Assembly: GCF_019924925.1 (NCBI RefSeq)
Contig: NC_067241.1
Span: 6,229,501-6,293,500, forward strand
Source of the DNA: Ctenopharyngodon idella
Taxonomy: Eukaryota; Chordata; Actinopteri; Cypriniformes; Xenocyprididae
Length of the DNA: 64,000 nucleotides
Direction: 5' to 3'
The translations under genes and the position numbers were made by a program. The notes below the pieces were generated by a model, which was not told the origin of the DNA, did no database searches, and saw only the letters and a program-made list of their open reading frames with translations. Of this stretch, positions 11,701-19,833 are shown piece after piece. Position 1 is the stretch's first letter. Each line of letters starts with the position of its first letter.

Positions 11701-14438
11701 TAGAAAGTTATCGGTGCTGCTCCCCTGGCAATAGCTTTTGAAATCTGATCACAAATGGGATGAACATCTGCTTGGAGTTCACAGAGTATCTGTGCTGTTG
11801 GATGCTAGCAGACGTTCCTACTTGACTGCTGTATTTAACTGTCTCAGACAGTGGTTCACTGTCTGTACTATATTTGCATTAAAACTTCTGCATAAAATTT
11901 GCAAACTTGATTTTGTTGCATTGTCAACATTCTGTGACATTCACGACACCGGAAATGACTGTATGAATGAACGACCCTTGAGACCAGTGTAGTTACTGTC
12001 AACTAGAACTATTAAAAATAGTTCTTGTTAATTAAAATAAAGCTGAAATAAAATAAAAAAAATAATAAATAGAAACATAAATCAAAATTAGAAATGCCGC
12101 CTTGGCAACTAACTGAAATACTAAAACTGAAATAAAAAATAAATTAAAGATAAAAAGAAATATTTAAAATATAAAAAAAAATATATAAAAAATAAAAATA
12201 TAAAAATAAAATATTAATAAATATTATAATAGTATTTATACTAAATATACATACTAAAACAAATAAAGTACAAATAAAATAAAATAAAAATAAGTTTGAA
12301 ACGCATGACAACACTGAACAGTTAAATTAACATTCCACACTAAAATAAATTGCTGGATCATTTAAATTCAATTTTCTAACTTTTTTTTTTTGCACAAATT
12401 TTGTACTCTGTTTACACAAATAACTTTTTCATTTCCTCTTGACTATCTGTAGTTAAACTGTTTGCATAGTGTTATTTTATGAAAGGAAAGATCATATCTT
12501 CTTTTGTGTTTTTACATCTATAATCTTAACCACTTATTTCTATTTGGACATTATTTTCATCATACTGTTGGCAGACATTTAGAGAAAATATGAAAAATAA
12601 TTTTGAATTAGAATTACCTGTAAGAAAAATGCAGCACACTCAATGTTAGTACAATTTAGTTGTAAGTTTTTATATGTGTAATGGAGTTTAAATCAGTGTG
12701 TTGTAAGTAGATCTAGTGTATGGTAAATTCAGAATAGTCATGGCTCTGAAAAGCCCACACTGTCCTGACTCATACCATCACACTCTAGTCTGAGGTGCAG
12801 CGGGGCTGACGAGCAATAGGAAAAACCAGGCACCTGCTGACCTGAGACCAGGACAGGGAAGAGAATAAAGCATGGCAAACATTAGATGATGACAAAAGGC
12901 AGGAAGGAAGGAAAAGCTTGAAACGGAAGCTGAGGTAATGTACATAGGAAATAAACACTACACAATACACAATACACCTTAAAGACCATGTGAAGTCAAA
13001 AGTGTTTTTGCGCCTTTTAGTTCATGTGTGTTAGCTTTGAAACTATCTATATGGTAGCGTACTCTTGATTTCCCAAATAAATAAATACAGTTAATATACG
13101 CAGAAATTAAACTTTTAAAAAATAAAATAACATTACCAGACAAAAAAAAAAAAAAAAAAAAAAAAAACAGTTTCCACCGAAATTACCCGGAACAATTTGT
13201 CCCAGGAACTTTTTTTCCCCCAGACCTGTTGCTGTCTGCGTTTCCATCGTGGTCTAAAGTACCGTGAAAATTAGGCAAATTAGTCTGGTGACGTAGGACT
13301 GCGGGCGACTTTACGGTTCCCGCTGGATTTCATCCTCCGCATATAAGCTTAATAAAGCCTCAACCTCATCATAGTTCCATCGGTCGTATTTTTTGTTGAT
13401 TCGAATAGCAAATTGCACAGCAGACTTTTAAAAATGGTGGTTGAAATAAAATGCTGCAATCAACATGCTGCATGAACTCAACCAATCAGCATGTTCAGCG
13501 CCCAAGTCCCACCCCCGAAAATTCCTAACCTTTGAAAAAGTACTACCTCGTGAGCTAATGTTGTCAAAAGTACCGACCGTGATACCAAGTTGGTACATAC
13601 ATTTTAAGAATGTGACGCTTTGAGCGCTGTTGAGCAGATTCATAAACACCTCTGATTGGCCTTTGTGTTCACGCACTCATCAGATATGTCTGTGATTGGC
13701 TACAATGATCAAGGCACGGGGAGCGTTTGAAAGCACACGGAAGTGTTTGAATTTGAAAGCGTTTTGAAAGCAGGCGTCTATCAGTGGATCGGTCCACTGA
13801 TAGACGCCTGTTTTCAAATGCTCTCGTGTGTATCTGAGTAAGCGCTCGATGAAGAGCGTCATTGATGACTATTTACAACATGTTTTTGAAGCGTTGATCA
13901 TTGTAGCCAATCACAGACATATCTGATAAGCGTGTGAACACAATTGCCAATCAGAGATGTTTACGAATCCGCTCAACAGTGCTCAAAGCGTTACATTTTT
14001 AAAATTTCAGTACCGACCTGGTACCAAAGTTGGTACTTTTGACAACACTATCGCAAGCAGGGGGAAATTTTTACCCGGAACTTCATTTAGACACTGGTCC
14101 CTGTGGTCGTACCACCCCAAAGTCCCTAGCTCCTGGGGAAAGTTCCTGAAGTGAAAACGAGGCTTTTGAGGCATATTGGATTGAACCACTTTCACCATTT
14201 TCATTTGTAAAATGGCAGACCTACTTGTAAACATGGCGTGGAAGTATGGACTGCAGGAGGCCAGCACCACCTTGTGTGCCTTGATCTCCTTGTTGGCCAC
14301 ATGAAGCACAATGTCGCAGAGCAGGCCACGCTGCCGCATGCGGTTCATGGACACAAAGGAGTCATGGTAGTGGCGCTTGGAGTTGTGTGAGATGCTGTGG
14401 CCATCCCGGTTCAGCAGCTGCATACCCCCTTCCATCAT
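414..14438 (-). CDS. klhl17: Kelch-like protein 17, 5' ten coding exons (3' end off window)
   Basis: BTB-BACK-Kelch protein. The family acts as a Cullin-3 substrate adaptor, and mammalian KLHL17 (actinfilin) binds F-actin in neurons. Ten exons join in frame to 515 complete codons plus two bases: 14225-14438, 11421-11542, 9352-9573, 3752-3868, 3351-3564, 3121-3265, 1381-1548, 935-1023, 703-776 and 414-595. Residues 1-71 hold the N-terminus and the start of the BTB fold (CDIVLHV at 41-47, SPYFHAMFT at 63-71). BTB continues to about 130, BACK runs to about 245, and Kelch blades begin near 297 with repeated GG and YDP..W signatures. Roughly 75 residues, including the last blade, should lie left of base 1. 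The start is the first in-frame ATG of the first coding exon; a second ATG follows at once. The gene is divergent from noc2l. Near-identity to human KLHL17, recalled from memory, makes the call firm; start choice is less certain. Confidence 0.95.
703..776 (-). CDS. klhl17: klhl17 coding exon 9 (Kelch)
   Basis: 74 nt: DGSLYAVGGYDSSSHLATVE then KYDPQ. Acceptor CTATTAG|ATG, donor CTCAG|GTATGT. Confidence 0.94.
935..1023 (-). CDS. klhl17: klhl17 coding exon 8 (Kelch)
   Basis: 89 nt: SAERYDPLTSTWTSIAA, MSTRRRYVRVATL. Acceptor TCTTCAG|TGC, donor TTAG|GTAAAA. Phase continues from exon 7 (AG+T) and into exon 9 (G+AT). Confidence 0.94.
1381..1548 (-). CDS. klhl17: klhl17 coding exon 7 (Kelch)
   Basis: 168 nt, residues 345-400: YDGTSDLATVESYDPVTN, WQPEVSMGTRRSCLGVA, LLYAAGGYDGASCLN. 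Second Kelch repeat and the start of the third. Acceptor AACCAG|GTA, donor ACAG|GTATAC. Confidence 0.95.
1785..2466. mobile_element. hAT-like non-autonomous element, copy A
   Basis: Starts TAGGTGTTTAACGATA and ends TATTGTTACACCTCTA, imperfect inverted termini typical of hAT elements. It is flanked by ctattttt on both sides, an apparent 8-bp target duplication, although the left copy merges with a T-run. The ATCGCGATA/CACGATA-rich ends match the element at 9973-11216. No transposase frame is seen. Confidence 0.7.
2655..2895. repeat. Degenerate AT-rich minisatellite
   Basis: Imperfect tandem units of about 20-30 bases built on AAAGTCAAAATTAT and GAGATAAAAA words, within the intron between klhl17 exons 7 and 6. 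A poly-A run (2639-2654) precedes it. Confidence 0.6.
3121..3265 (-). CDS. klhl17: klhl17 coding exon 6 (Kelch)
   Basis: 145 nt, residues 297-344: GGGSLFAIHGDCEAYDTRT, DRWHMVASMSTRRARVGVAA, GNKLYAVGG. First Kelch repeat. Acceptor TTTCAG|GTG, donor GCGG|GTATGC. Confidence 0.95.
3351..3564 (-). CDS. klhl17: klhl17 coding exon 5 (BACK end, Kelch linker)
   Basis: 214 nt, residues 226-296 plus one base. LMKCVRLPLLTRDFL and CKDLLIEALKYHL are BACK-domain signatures. RTRPRRCEGASPVLFAVG leads into the first Kelch strand. Acceptor CTCTTCAG|CTG, donor GTAG|GTCTGT. Confidence 0.96.
3752..3868 (-). CDS. klhl17: klhl17 coding exon 4 (BACK)
   Basis: 117 nt, residues 187-225: VLDLISSDNLNVPSEEEVY, then AVLSWVKHD and RRQHVPR. 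These are the BACK-domain core helices. Acceptor TTCTGCAG|GTG, donor CCGG|GTGGGT. Confidence 0.95.
4152..4495. mobile_element. Palindromic DNA transposon (ACTACC..CAAA family)
   Basis: Relic of the abundant teleost element with words TGCATTTATTTGATCAAAAA, ACATGATCCTTC, AACAGTTGTGCTGCTTAATA and ACTGACCCCAAACATTTGAA. Related copies are at 6894, 21058, 25325, 27300, 29200, 30886, 32853, 33751 and 46235. No coding capacity. Confidence 0.75.
4553..5623. mobile_element. Tc1/mariner relic with decayed transposase and nested foldback fragment
   Basis: Termini CACTGCCCGGCC and its complement lie next to TA on each side, the Tc1/mariner target signature. The inverted repeats extend about 180 bp each (4553-4735 and 5445-5623). 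Around 4758-4900 the plus strand carries a frameshifted remnant of the transposase C-terminus (QDDNVKIHQG, WFREHEESF, PQSPDLNFIESLWDVLE), including the acidic residue of the IESLW motif. The interior from about 4985 to 5443 is a truncated copy of the foldback element complete at 18570-19417. It is inactive, inside the intron between klhl17 exons 4 and 3. Confidence 0.85.
5703..5740. repeat. Poly-A tract
   Basis: An almost uninterrupted run of about 35 A residues next to T-rich sequence. Orientation and source are unclear. Confidence 0.8.
6894..7190. mobile_element. Palindromic DNA transposon fragment (ACTACC..CAAA family)
   Basis: Begins TACACTACCATTCAAAAT and contains GCTCACCAATGCATTTATTTG and TGCGTCCTTGCTGAATAAA, all words of the family at 4152. 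A triplet (TAA)n lies just before it at 6855-6876. Confidence 0.75.
7597..8557. mobile_element. MITE-like element with TTAAAG..CAATAT termini
   Basis: Left end TTAAAGCTGCAATATATAG and right end, read on the opposite strand, TTAAAGGCACAATATGTAAG are imperfect inverted repeats. The interior is moderately GC-rich with several short open frames and no recognisable protein. The same left terminus recurs near 61,144. Family not named; boundaries are approximate. Confidence 0.55.
9045..9305. mobile_element. Foldback element fragment
   Basis: Contains CATGGTGGGTTTTT, GTCATTTTGGAGCTTAACAA and a terminal GTGTGAACTATATCTTTAA, matching copies near 26,445-26,575 and 63,495-63,665. Ends 46 bases from klhl17 exon 3. 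Confidence 0.5.
9352..9573 (-). CDS. klhl17: klhl17 coding exon 3 (BTB/BACK linker)
   Basis: 222 nt, residues 113-186. It starts TLLPAASLLQLNGVRDACC, the canonical end of BTB in KLHL proteins, and runs into the BACK domain ending LLPLKQ. Acceptor GAGCAG|ACC, donor CAG|GTGAGT. Confidence 0.96.
9973..11216. mobile_element. hAT-like element, copy B, with nested insertion
   Basis: Termini TAGGGGTGTAATGATAC and, at the right end, ATTGTTACACACCTA. It is flanked by a perfect 8-bp duplication gctgccac (9965-9972 and 11217-11224), the hAT signature. The outer parts match copy A at 1785-2466. A separate segment at about 10364-11045 interrupts it. No transposase is seen. Confidence 0.85.
10364..11045. 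mobile_element. Insertion nested in hAT copy B
   Basis: About 680 bp absent from the equivalent place in copy A, where the flanks are joined (near 2166-2190). TTATA occurs on both sides (10359-10363 and 11046-11050), a likely target duplication. A TATAAAACGGTTA word at the left is inverted near 10,966-10,978. It contains GATTCTGATTGGTCAATAG. Superfamily not identified. Confidence 0.7.
11421..11542 (-). CDS. klhl17: klhl17 coding exon 2 (BTB)
   Basis: 122 nt, residues 72-112: NEMSES.., DIDPQALEQLVQYAYTAE.., ending GEGNVQ. This is the second half of the BTB fold. Acceptor CTGTGCAG|AT, donor CAG|GTACGT. Confidence 0.95.
12001..12300. repeat. AT-rich simple repeat
   Basis: A/T low-complexity sequence dominated by AAATAAAATAAAAA words, in the intron between klhl17 coding exons 2 and 1. 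Nothing coding. Confidence 0.7.
13140..14163. mobile_element. Large foldback element next to klhl17 coding exon 1
   Basis: Long imperfect inverted repeat. The outer arms contain ACCCGGAAC, CAGGAACTTT and, at the other end, ACCCGGAACTTC and GGGGAAAGTTCC. The inner arms contain TCTGTGATTGGCTACAATGATCA and its complement. The centre is a perfect hairpin at 13771-13810. It starts with a poly-A tract (13142-13167). No protein-coding capacity. The right end lies about 60 bases from the exon 1 donor. Confidence 0.7.
13771..13810. repeat. Perfect 18-bp hairpin with 4-base loop
   Basis: Arms 13771-13788 (caggcgtctatcagtgga) and 13793-13810 are exact complements around the loop tcgg. Imperfect complementarity continues outward. 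It is the dyad centre of the surrounding foldback element. Confidence 0.95.
14225..14438 (-). CDS. klhl17: klhl17 coding exon 1
   Basis: Encodes residues 1-71 plus one base: the N-terminal tail, HNSKRHYHDSF, and the first half of the BTB domain. The donor on the minus strand is ACAA|GTAGGT. The exon continues 5' as apparent UTR to an acceptor at 14487/14488 (CTTCCTGTAG). The transcript segment 14439-14486 is open in this frame but has no ATG. Confidence 0.93.
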
Positions 14439-14486
14439 GCCGGTGCTCTCCAAGGCCTGCTGGAGCCTGGGCCTCACTCTAGGACT

Positions 14487-17400
14487 CTACAGGAAGAGAG
14501 AAACACACCCTATGAAGTCAAAAATTGGGTTTTGTGGCAAAATGTCAAAATACTCTTTAACAGTTAGACACACTTAAAATCTATATTCTTCCTCTTCAGA
14601 AAAAAAAGTCCAAAAATATTGATGACTCATCCTGCACTATACAGAGTTTTGTCCAATCAAATGCTCTCTAAAATAAGAATGTCCCGCCCCTAATAGAGTG
14701 CAACAGTGCCCACCCACTTTTTCAATGGTCTTGATTCTGGAAGTATTTTTTCCATTCATTTGTCCCATAAGATTTTTATAAAAAAAAAGTCTTAGTTAAA
14801 GAGTTATAAGCCTTGAACCAAACCAACCAACATAACATTAGATTTGAAGCAAAAAAGGATTTAAAAATCTGAAAAAAATACAAAAAGGTACAAGAATGTA
14901 CTTAACGACTTCAATGAGGGAAAGAACTACAATCTCATGAAGGATTGTGAATGATATTATCAAATTGAAATGATAGATAATATAAAACAATTGAGGTAAA
15001 TAGGGTTTGAGGAGACAAGACAGGAAATTTAGGAACTCTCGTTAAAACTATTGCTAATTATTAATTAATGTCATGTTTAACGTCTGTGCATTACCTCTAA
15101 CAATCTCTGCGTTATTCACCAGGCTGTAAATCCATTTTAATTTGTGCTTTCTTGGTTCACATTTCCTTCCCATACAGCATAATGGTTGCTTTAAGGCATT
15201 TTGAACAACGAGTACAGAATCATAATGGGAGAAGCGAGCCAGACCGAAGCGCTCAAGCATTAAATATCATGAAAATGATCCCTTCACAAATTCCCACTCA
15301 TTTTATAGCTTACAGCTACATACGGTTTGCTCCTCAATAGTCGGTGGCCTTCTCTCACTGGCCCGAGGCCTCAAAAGCTTTTTAAATTTGGTCTCTCGCA
15401 CACATAAAGACTCTGGCACACTAGCTGCATAAATAAACCGGCTGGTTGATTTTAAAAATGAAACTGTGTTCCAGATGAAAGGACAAATGGTATGGAAAGG
15501 TTGGACCAGGACATGTCGTGATGCGTTGGCCAGCCAGCTGCACACATTCAATTCTCCATCAAAAGCATCACTATAGAAACCACGGTGCCCACGGAAACGT
15601 GCTGCTATCTGTCATACACTTCATTTTGAGTGGGAAGATTGGATGGAGCTGTGAGAGACAATTTAAAGGAGGGCGATAAATAGCAATCCAGTTGACAAAG
15701 GTGGGATTACAAGATGCCACCTCTTCTATTAGATGTTGAGGTGTATACAGTTTTAAATCAAATAAAGCATTCAGCAATGGGATGTTTTGTTGTTTTCCTA
15801 ACAATACCACTCCAACTCTAAAGCATTACTTATGTTACTCCAAATAACAGACGACAGGTGAAAGAGAATGAAAAGAGCCATAGGCTCAGTATTACAGCCA
15901 GCAGTGGTGTGGCTGCCCACAAAATGGCTATGGGGTTTCAGATGCATAAATCCTTTAGTTATACAAAGCAAACGCTGTGGTCTGAAACCTGAGGTCACTA
16001 ACTGTTTAAACATGCAGAACAGATGAAACTGTTGACACTAGTTATTTGTAGTTTGGTAGGCACTCAGGATAGAGTTACTGTAGATGCCTGCCTCTCAAAG
16101 CAGTAACAAATTGAGAAACTCCAGCATTGCTGTTGAATAAAAGTTGTATTATGATGTTTTTTTCCAAGCAATGACTGTGGTAAGCTTCTTCACAAACTTC
16201 AGTTAGTGCAGAACCCAGCTGCATGTTTCATTTCCAGAACTCCTTCGAATTAACATGTTTTCAAACATCTGCACTTGCATTTAGTTAAATACAGTATTGA
16301 TTGTAAGGTTTTTCTGCTTACCTATAAGGCACTCAATAATTTATATATATACTCTTAGATCTTCTTCTGCACTCACTCTTGTTCTGTCTCTTATCCACAT
16401 GACTTCCATGGGTTCGAGAGCTTTTAGTTACTCATCTCACCAAGTCACTTCCACAGGATATCCGAAAATTTTAAGTAAGTTTTTTTCTTGTTTTTAAATC
16501 TCATCTTAAAACTCATCTTTTTAGACAGGCTTTAATGTGATTGTATTTATGTACCCATCTTACTGTATATGTTGTGTTTTTTTAGGCCACGCTGAGGGCC
16601 TTTATATTTTATGTTGATATGTGCTTTTTTTATGCTTGTAAGGTGTCCTTGAGTGTCATGAAAGGCACCTATTATAGACAATATATTATTGTAACTTGCT
16701 CAAATAAAATAAAATAAAATAAATGAATAATATTAATCTGACAGAAGGTTTCTGAAAGCTTCAGGACTGTACAGTACTAGCAATAGCTGTAGTGGTATTT
16801 GGCAGAAATGCGAGGACCGGTTATTCAGTAAATAGAAATAGCATTTTTCCTCTTGCAAACTACAGTCATACAGCTAAAGACAATCCATACAAACATCCCC
16901 AGTATCATTAAATCTGACTCAGCACACTGTGTGCCATCCAGACAGAGCATCTCTCACCCCTCCTCCTCTGTTCAATACAATACATCCAACAGAATAACAC
17001 TGAGCATAACCAGCACTACCTGAACTGATGGACGCCTTTTCCTTTTGTTTCGTTTGCCTGCTTTATGAAGAATATTTTGGACTGAATCCTAGAGAGCAGC
17101 GGATAAACATCACAGTCCATATGAAAAATGCATAAAGCCTCAGTTTGGGAGATTGTGTGTTGTTGACGTAAATGAAAGCCGCATGAGTGCTAGTCACTGA
17201 CGTCACATTTTAAGGTCGCGCCGGATGTTTGTTTTTCCATTTGTCTGGCTCTTAATCGAGGCTCAGATTAAACTGCTTACATCCAAAATAATACTGAACA
17301 AGATATAGTCGAGGTTATCAATTTGATAACACTCCCTCTACATTGTTTAAAAGCTACATAACAATTCTCAAATCACACCTCCTTAATAACAGTTCGCTAG

Positions 17401-18319
17401 TGATGGAAAGTCCGACTCATTCCCGCGAATCGGTTCCTTCGAACAGTTCGTTACAAAACATTTCAGCTATTATTTTGCGTCATGACGTAATTACGTTCCA
17501 CGTGGTCCCTGACATCCCAGTGGGGCATATTACATTTCAATAAAACATATGTAGGCATACATTACTTAAAAAAAAAAAACTAATTTTAAATATTTTACAG
17601 TTCTTTCACTATAATTAATATAGACTCTTTCATATGCTCTTATCAGCTCAATCAGCAGTTATTACTAATCCGACATCTCCGAAAGAGAGGGTTTCCAGAG
17701 TTTCTGACGCGAGAAACGATTCAGTAGGATTCAAATAGTTCATACATTGAAAATCGATTCATTGAAAAGATCCGACTCAAATGAACGATTCGTTCAAGAA
17801 TTGGAAATGGAAAAACTCATTGTGTGCATGTATTGGAAATAACTGCCTGCTGTCCATGTACATACAATAACAACAAATGAACTCATACAACAGAATAATG
17901 TGTTGCCTTATTAAACGGTACAACTAGACTCGCTTGGTAGCTGATCTCATATTGCCTTTGTTCAGAGGGGATTTTACAGTGCAGGCAGTAGCACTGACAG
18001 CTGACAGACGAAAAACACCATTCAGCCCTCATAACACATTTCAAACGCTTTAAGCGACAGCATCAGACACAAAGAAATGATCAATGTTCAATGCACAAGC
18101 TTTTACTTGAATCAATTGGCAAACGTGTCTGCCTGAACAAAGAGCACATCAATGCGATATGCTATTTCATAACACTGCAGCTCTGAGACGGTGAACATGC
18201 GTTTGCACATCGTGTGTTTTTGTATTAACTAAAAAATAAAGTCATCAATAAATAAACGTTGCTGTCATTGTCAGATAAGTTGCAATTCGGTCTGGATGAG
18301 ATCAGAATCTAAGCTCACC
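14487..18319 (-). other. klhl17 5'-UTR intron
   Basis: Inferred intron between the acceptor before coding exon 1 and a GGCAG|GTGAGC donor (minus strand) at 18318-18319. It contains a LINE tail (16165-16722). I see nothing recognisable in 14,500-16,150 or 16,750-18,300 apart from short AT tracts. Confidence 0.5.
16165..16722 (+). mobile_element. LINE (L2/CR1-like) 3' end, decayed
   Basis: The plus strand encodes remnants of the reverse-transcriptase C-terminus of L2/CR1-type retroposons: KLLHKLQLVQNPAA near 16,180, then LRSSSALTLVLS and MGSRAFSYSS near 16,352-16,434. After these come the LKTHLF-like tail and an (AAAAT)n-type terminus at 16,701-16,722. It is frameshifted and 5' truncated, so inactive. 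Confidence 0.75.
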
Positions 18320-18390
18320 TGCCGTCGTCTGTGTCTGATTGACAAGACTCGTTTCTTTCTGTGTAGCGCTCTCTCCAGTTTTGTCCGTGT
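18320..18390 (-). other. klhl17: Candidate klhl17 non-coding first exon
   Basis: On the minus strand a good donor GGCAG|GTGAGC ends a segment lying upstream of the first coding exon and facing noc2l. Joined to 14486 the segment is open in the coding frame, back to a stop near 18,430, but contains no in-frame ATG, so it is read as 5' UTR. The 5' boundary is a guess. Confidence 0.4.
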
Positions 18391-18569
18391 ATTATGATTA
18401 ATTTTGATGCATGTGTTGATTTATTTAGCCGTACGTGGTGAGTTGACATGCTACATCACATGTCGCATCAAAACAGACGTCTGTCTCTCAGCTCTGGTCT
18501 GCACTACTAACAAAAAATAATATTCTGTTGAACATGCCACGCCCACCACAAATGTGACTGGGCTTTGTT

Positions 18570-19417
18570 TTAAAGGATTAGTTCACTTTCAAACTAAAAT
18601 TCCCTGATAATTTACTCACCCCCATGTCATCCAAGATGTCTATGTCTTTCTTTCTTCAGTCGAAAAGAAATTAAGGTTTTTGATGAAAACATTCCAGGAT
18701 TTTTCTCCTTATAGTGGACTTCAATGGACTCCAAACGGTTGAAGGTGAAAATTACAGTTTCAGTGCAGCTTCAAAGAGCTCTACGCGATCCCAGATGAGG
18801 AATACAGATCTTATCTAGCGAAACGATCGGTCATTTTCTAAAAAACATTTTTTAATTATATAAGTTTTAACCATAAACGCTCGTCTTGAACTAACTCTCT
18901 TCTTCTTCTTCTCTATTAGAATTCTGGCAGTGTAGACACTGCTAAGTGTATTACTGCCCTCCACAGGTCAAAGTTTGAACTAAATTCTCAAATACAATAT
19001 GCTTGTGCAAGTATATAACAATTAGTTCAAACTTAGACCTGTGGAGGGCAGTAATACACTTAGCAGTGTCTATACTGCCGGAATTCTAATAGAGAAGAAG
19101 AAGAGAGCTAGTTCAAGACAAGCGTTTATGGTTAAAACGTATATAATTTAAAAAAATTTTTAGATAAGATTGTTTCGTTAGATAAGACCTGTCTGGGATC
19201 GCATAGAGCTCTTTGAAGCTGCACTGAAACTGTAATTTTGACCTTCAACCGTTTGGAGTCCATTGAAGTCCACTATAAGGAGAAAAATCCTGGAATGTTT
19301 TCATCAAAAACCTTAATTTCTTTTCGACTGAAGAAAGAAAGACATGAACATCTTGGATGATATGGGGGTGAGTAAATTATCAGGAAATTTTAATTTGAAA
19401 GTGGACTAATCCTTTAA
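18570..19417. mobile_element. 848-bp foldback (palindromic) element, complete copy
   Basis: Begins TTAAAGGATTAGTTCACTTT and ends with its near complement. The arms (about 18570-18925 and 19060-19417) pair almost throughout, including CATTCCAGGATTTTTCTCC and AAGATGTCTATGTCTTTC. An inner second pair of arms carries CTATTAGAATTC and ACACTGCTAAGTGTATTACTG. No coding capacity. It lies between the klhl17 first exon and the noc2l start codon. Confidence 0.9.
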
Positions 19418-19763
19418 CACGGTCCTAAATGATTATGGGGGTGTGTAATTGTGCTTTGCCTACCGGCCTCTGTGGTTGGAGACCTCGGTGGATTGCATAT
19501 ATTTGGTTATTTTATGTATTTGCGACTGTTAAAGTCGTGGCTGGAAACATTCTGCATTTGGGCTAAAATAAATCCCACCCTAATTCTATCACCTATTATG
19601 AAGAGGCAAATAATCTGTTTATAATAATACGACCAAAAACATAAGCAAGCAAAAACGTAGACTAGTGTCCTGTCATTTAGTTAAAAAAAAAAAGTGAGTT
19701 TTCGGTATTGTTTTGCGTTTAACGCAACGTTAAACAAAAGATCAACTCAGCTGAGCTCTCGCA

Positions 19764-19782
19764 AGCGGTGCATTGTGGGTAT
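19764..19782. promoter_or_regulatory. ZNF143/Staf-like site in the noc2l promoter
   Basis: The minus-strand reading TACCCACAATGCACCGC fits the long Staf/ZNF143 consensus (CCC..ATGC core with flanking C and G) at nearly every position. It ends about 32 bases before the noc2l ATG. ZNF143 sites are common at housekeeping bidirectional promoters. Match judged by eye. Confidence 0.55.
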
Positions 19783-19813
19783 TGCGTCCCTGTGTGCACG
19801 TTTCTTATCCAGC

Positions 19814-19833
19814 ATGGCAGGGAAAAACAAGAG
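19814..19833 (+). CDS. noc2l: noc2l exon 1 (start codon)
   Basis: MAGKNK plus two bases; donor AG|GTATGT. Joins exon 2 to give R-KLEDLSVDEFMLSGFDSD, the conserved NOC2L N-terminus. Confidence 0.9.

Noticed and set aside
16297..16497. 66-codon open frame as a small protein gene
   Set aside because: Matches the decayed end of a LINE reverse transcriptase and is followed by an (AAAAT)n tail.
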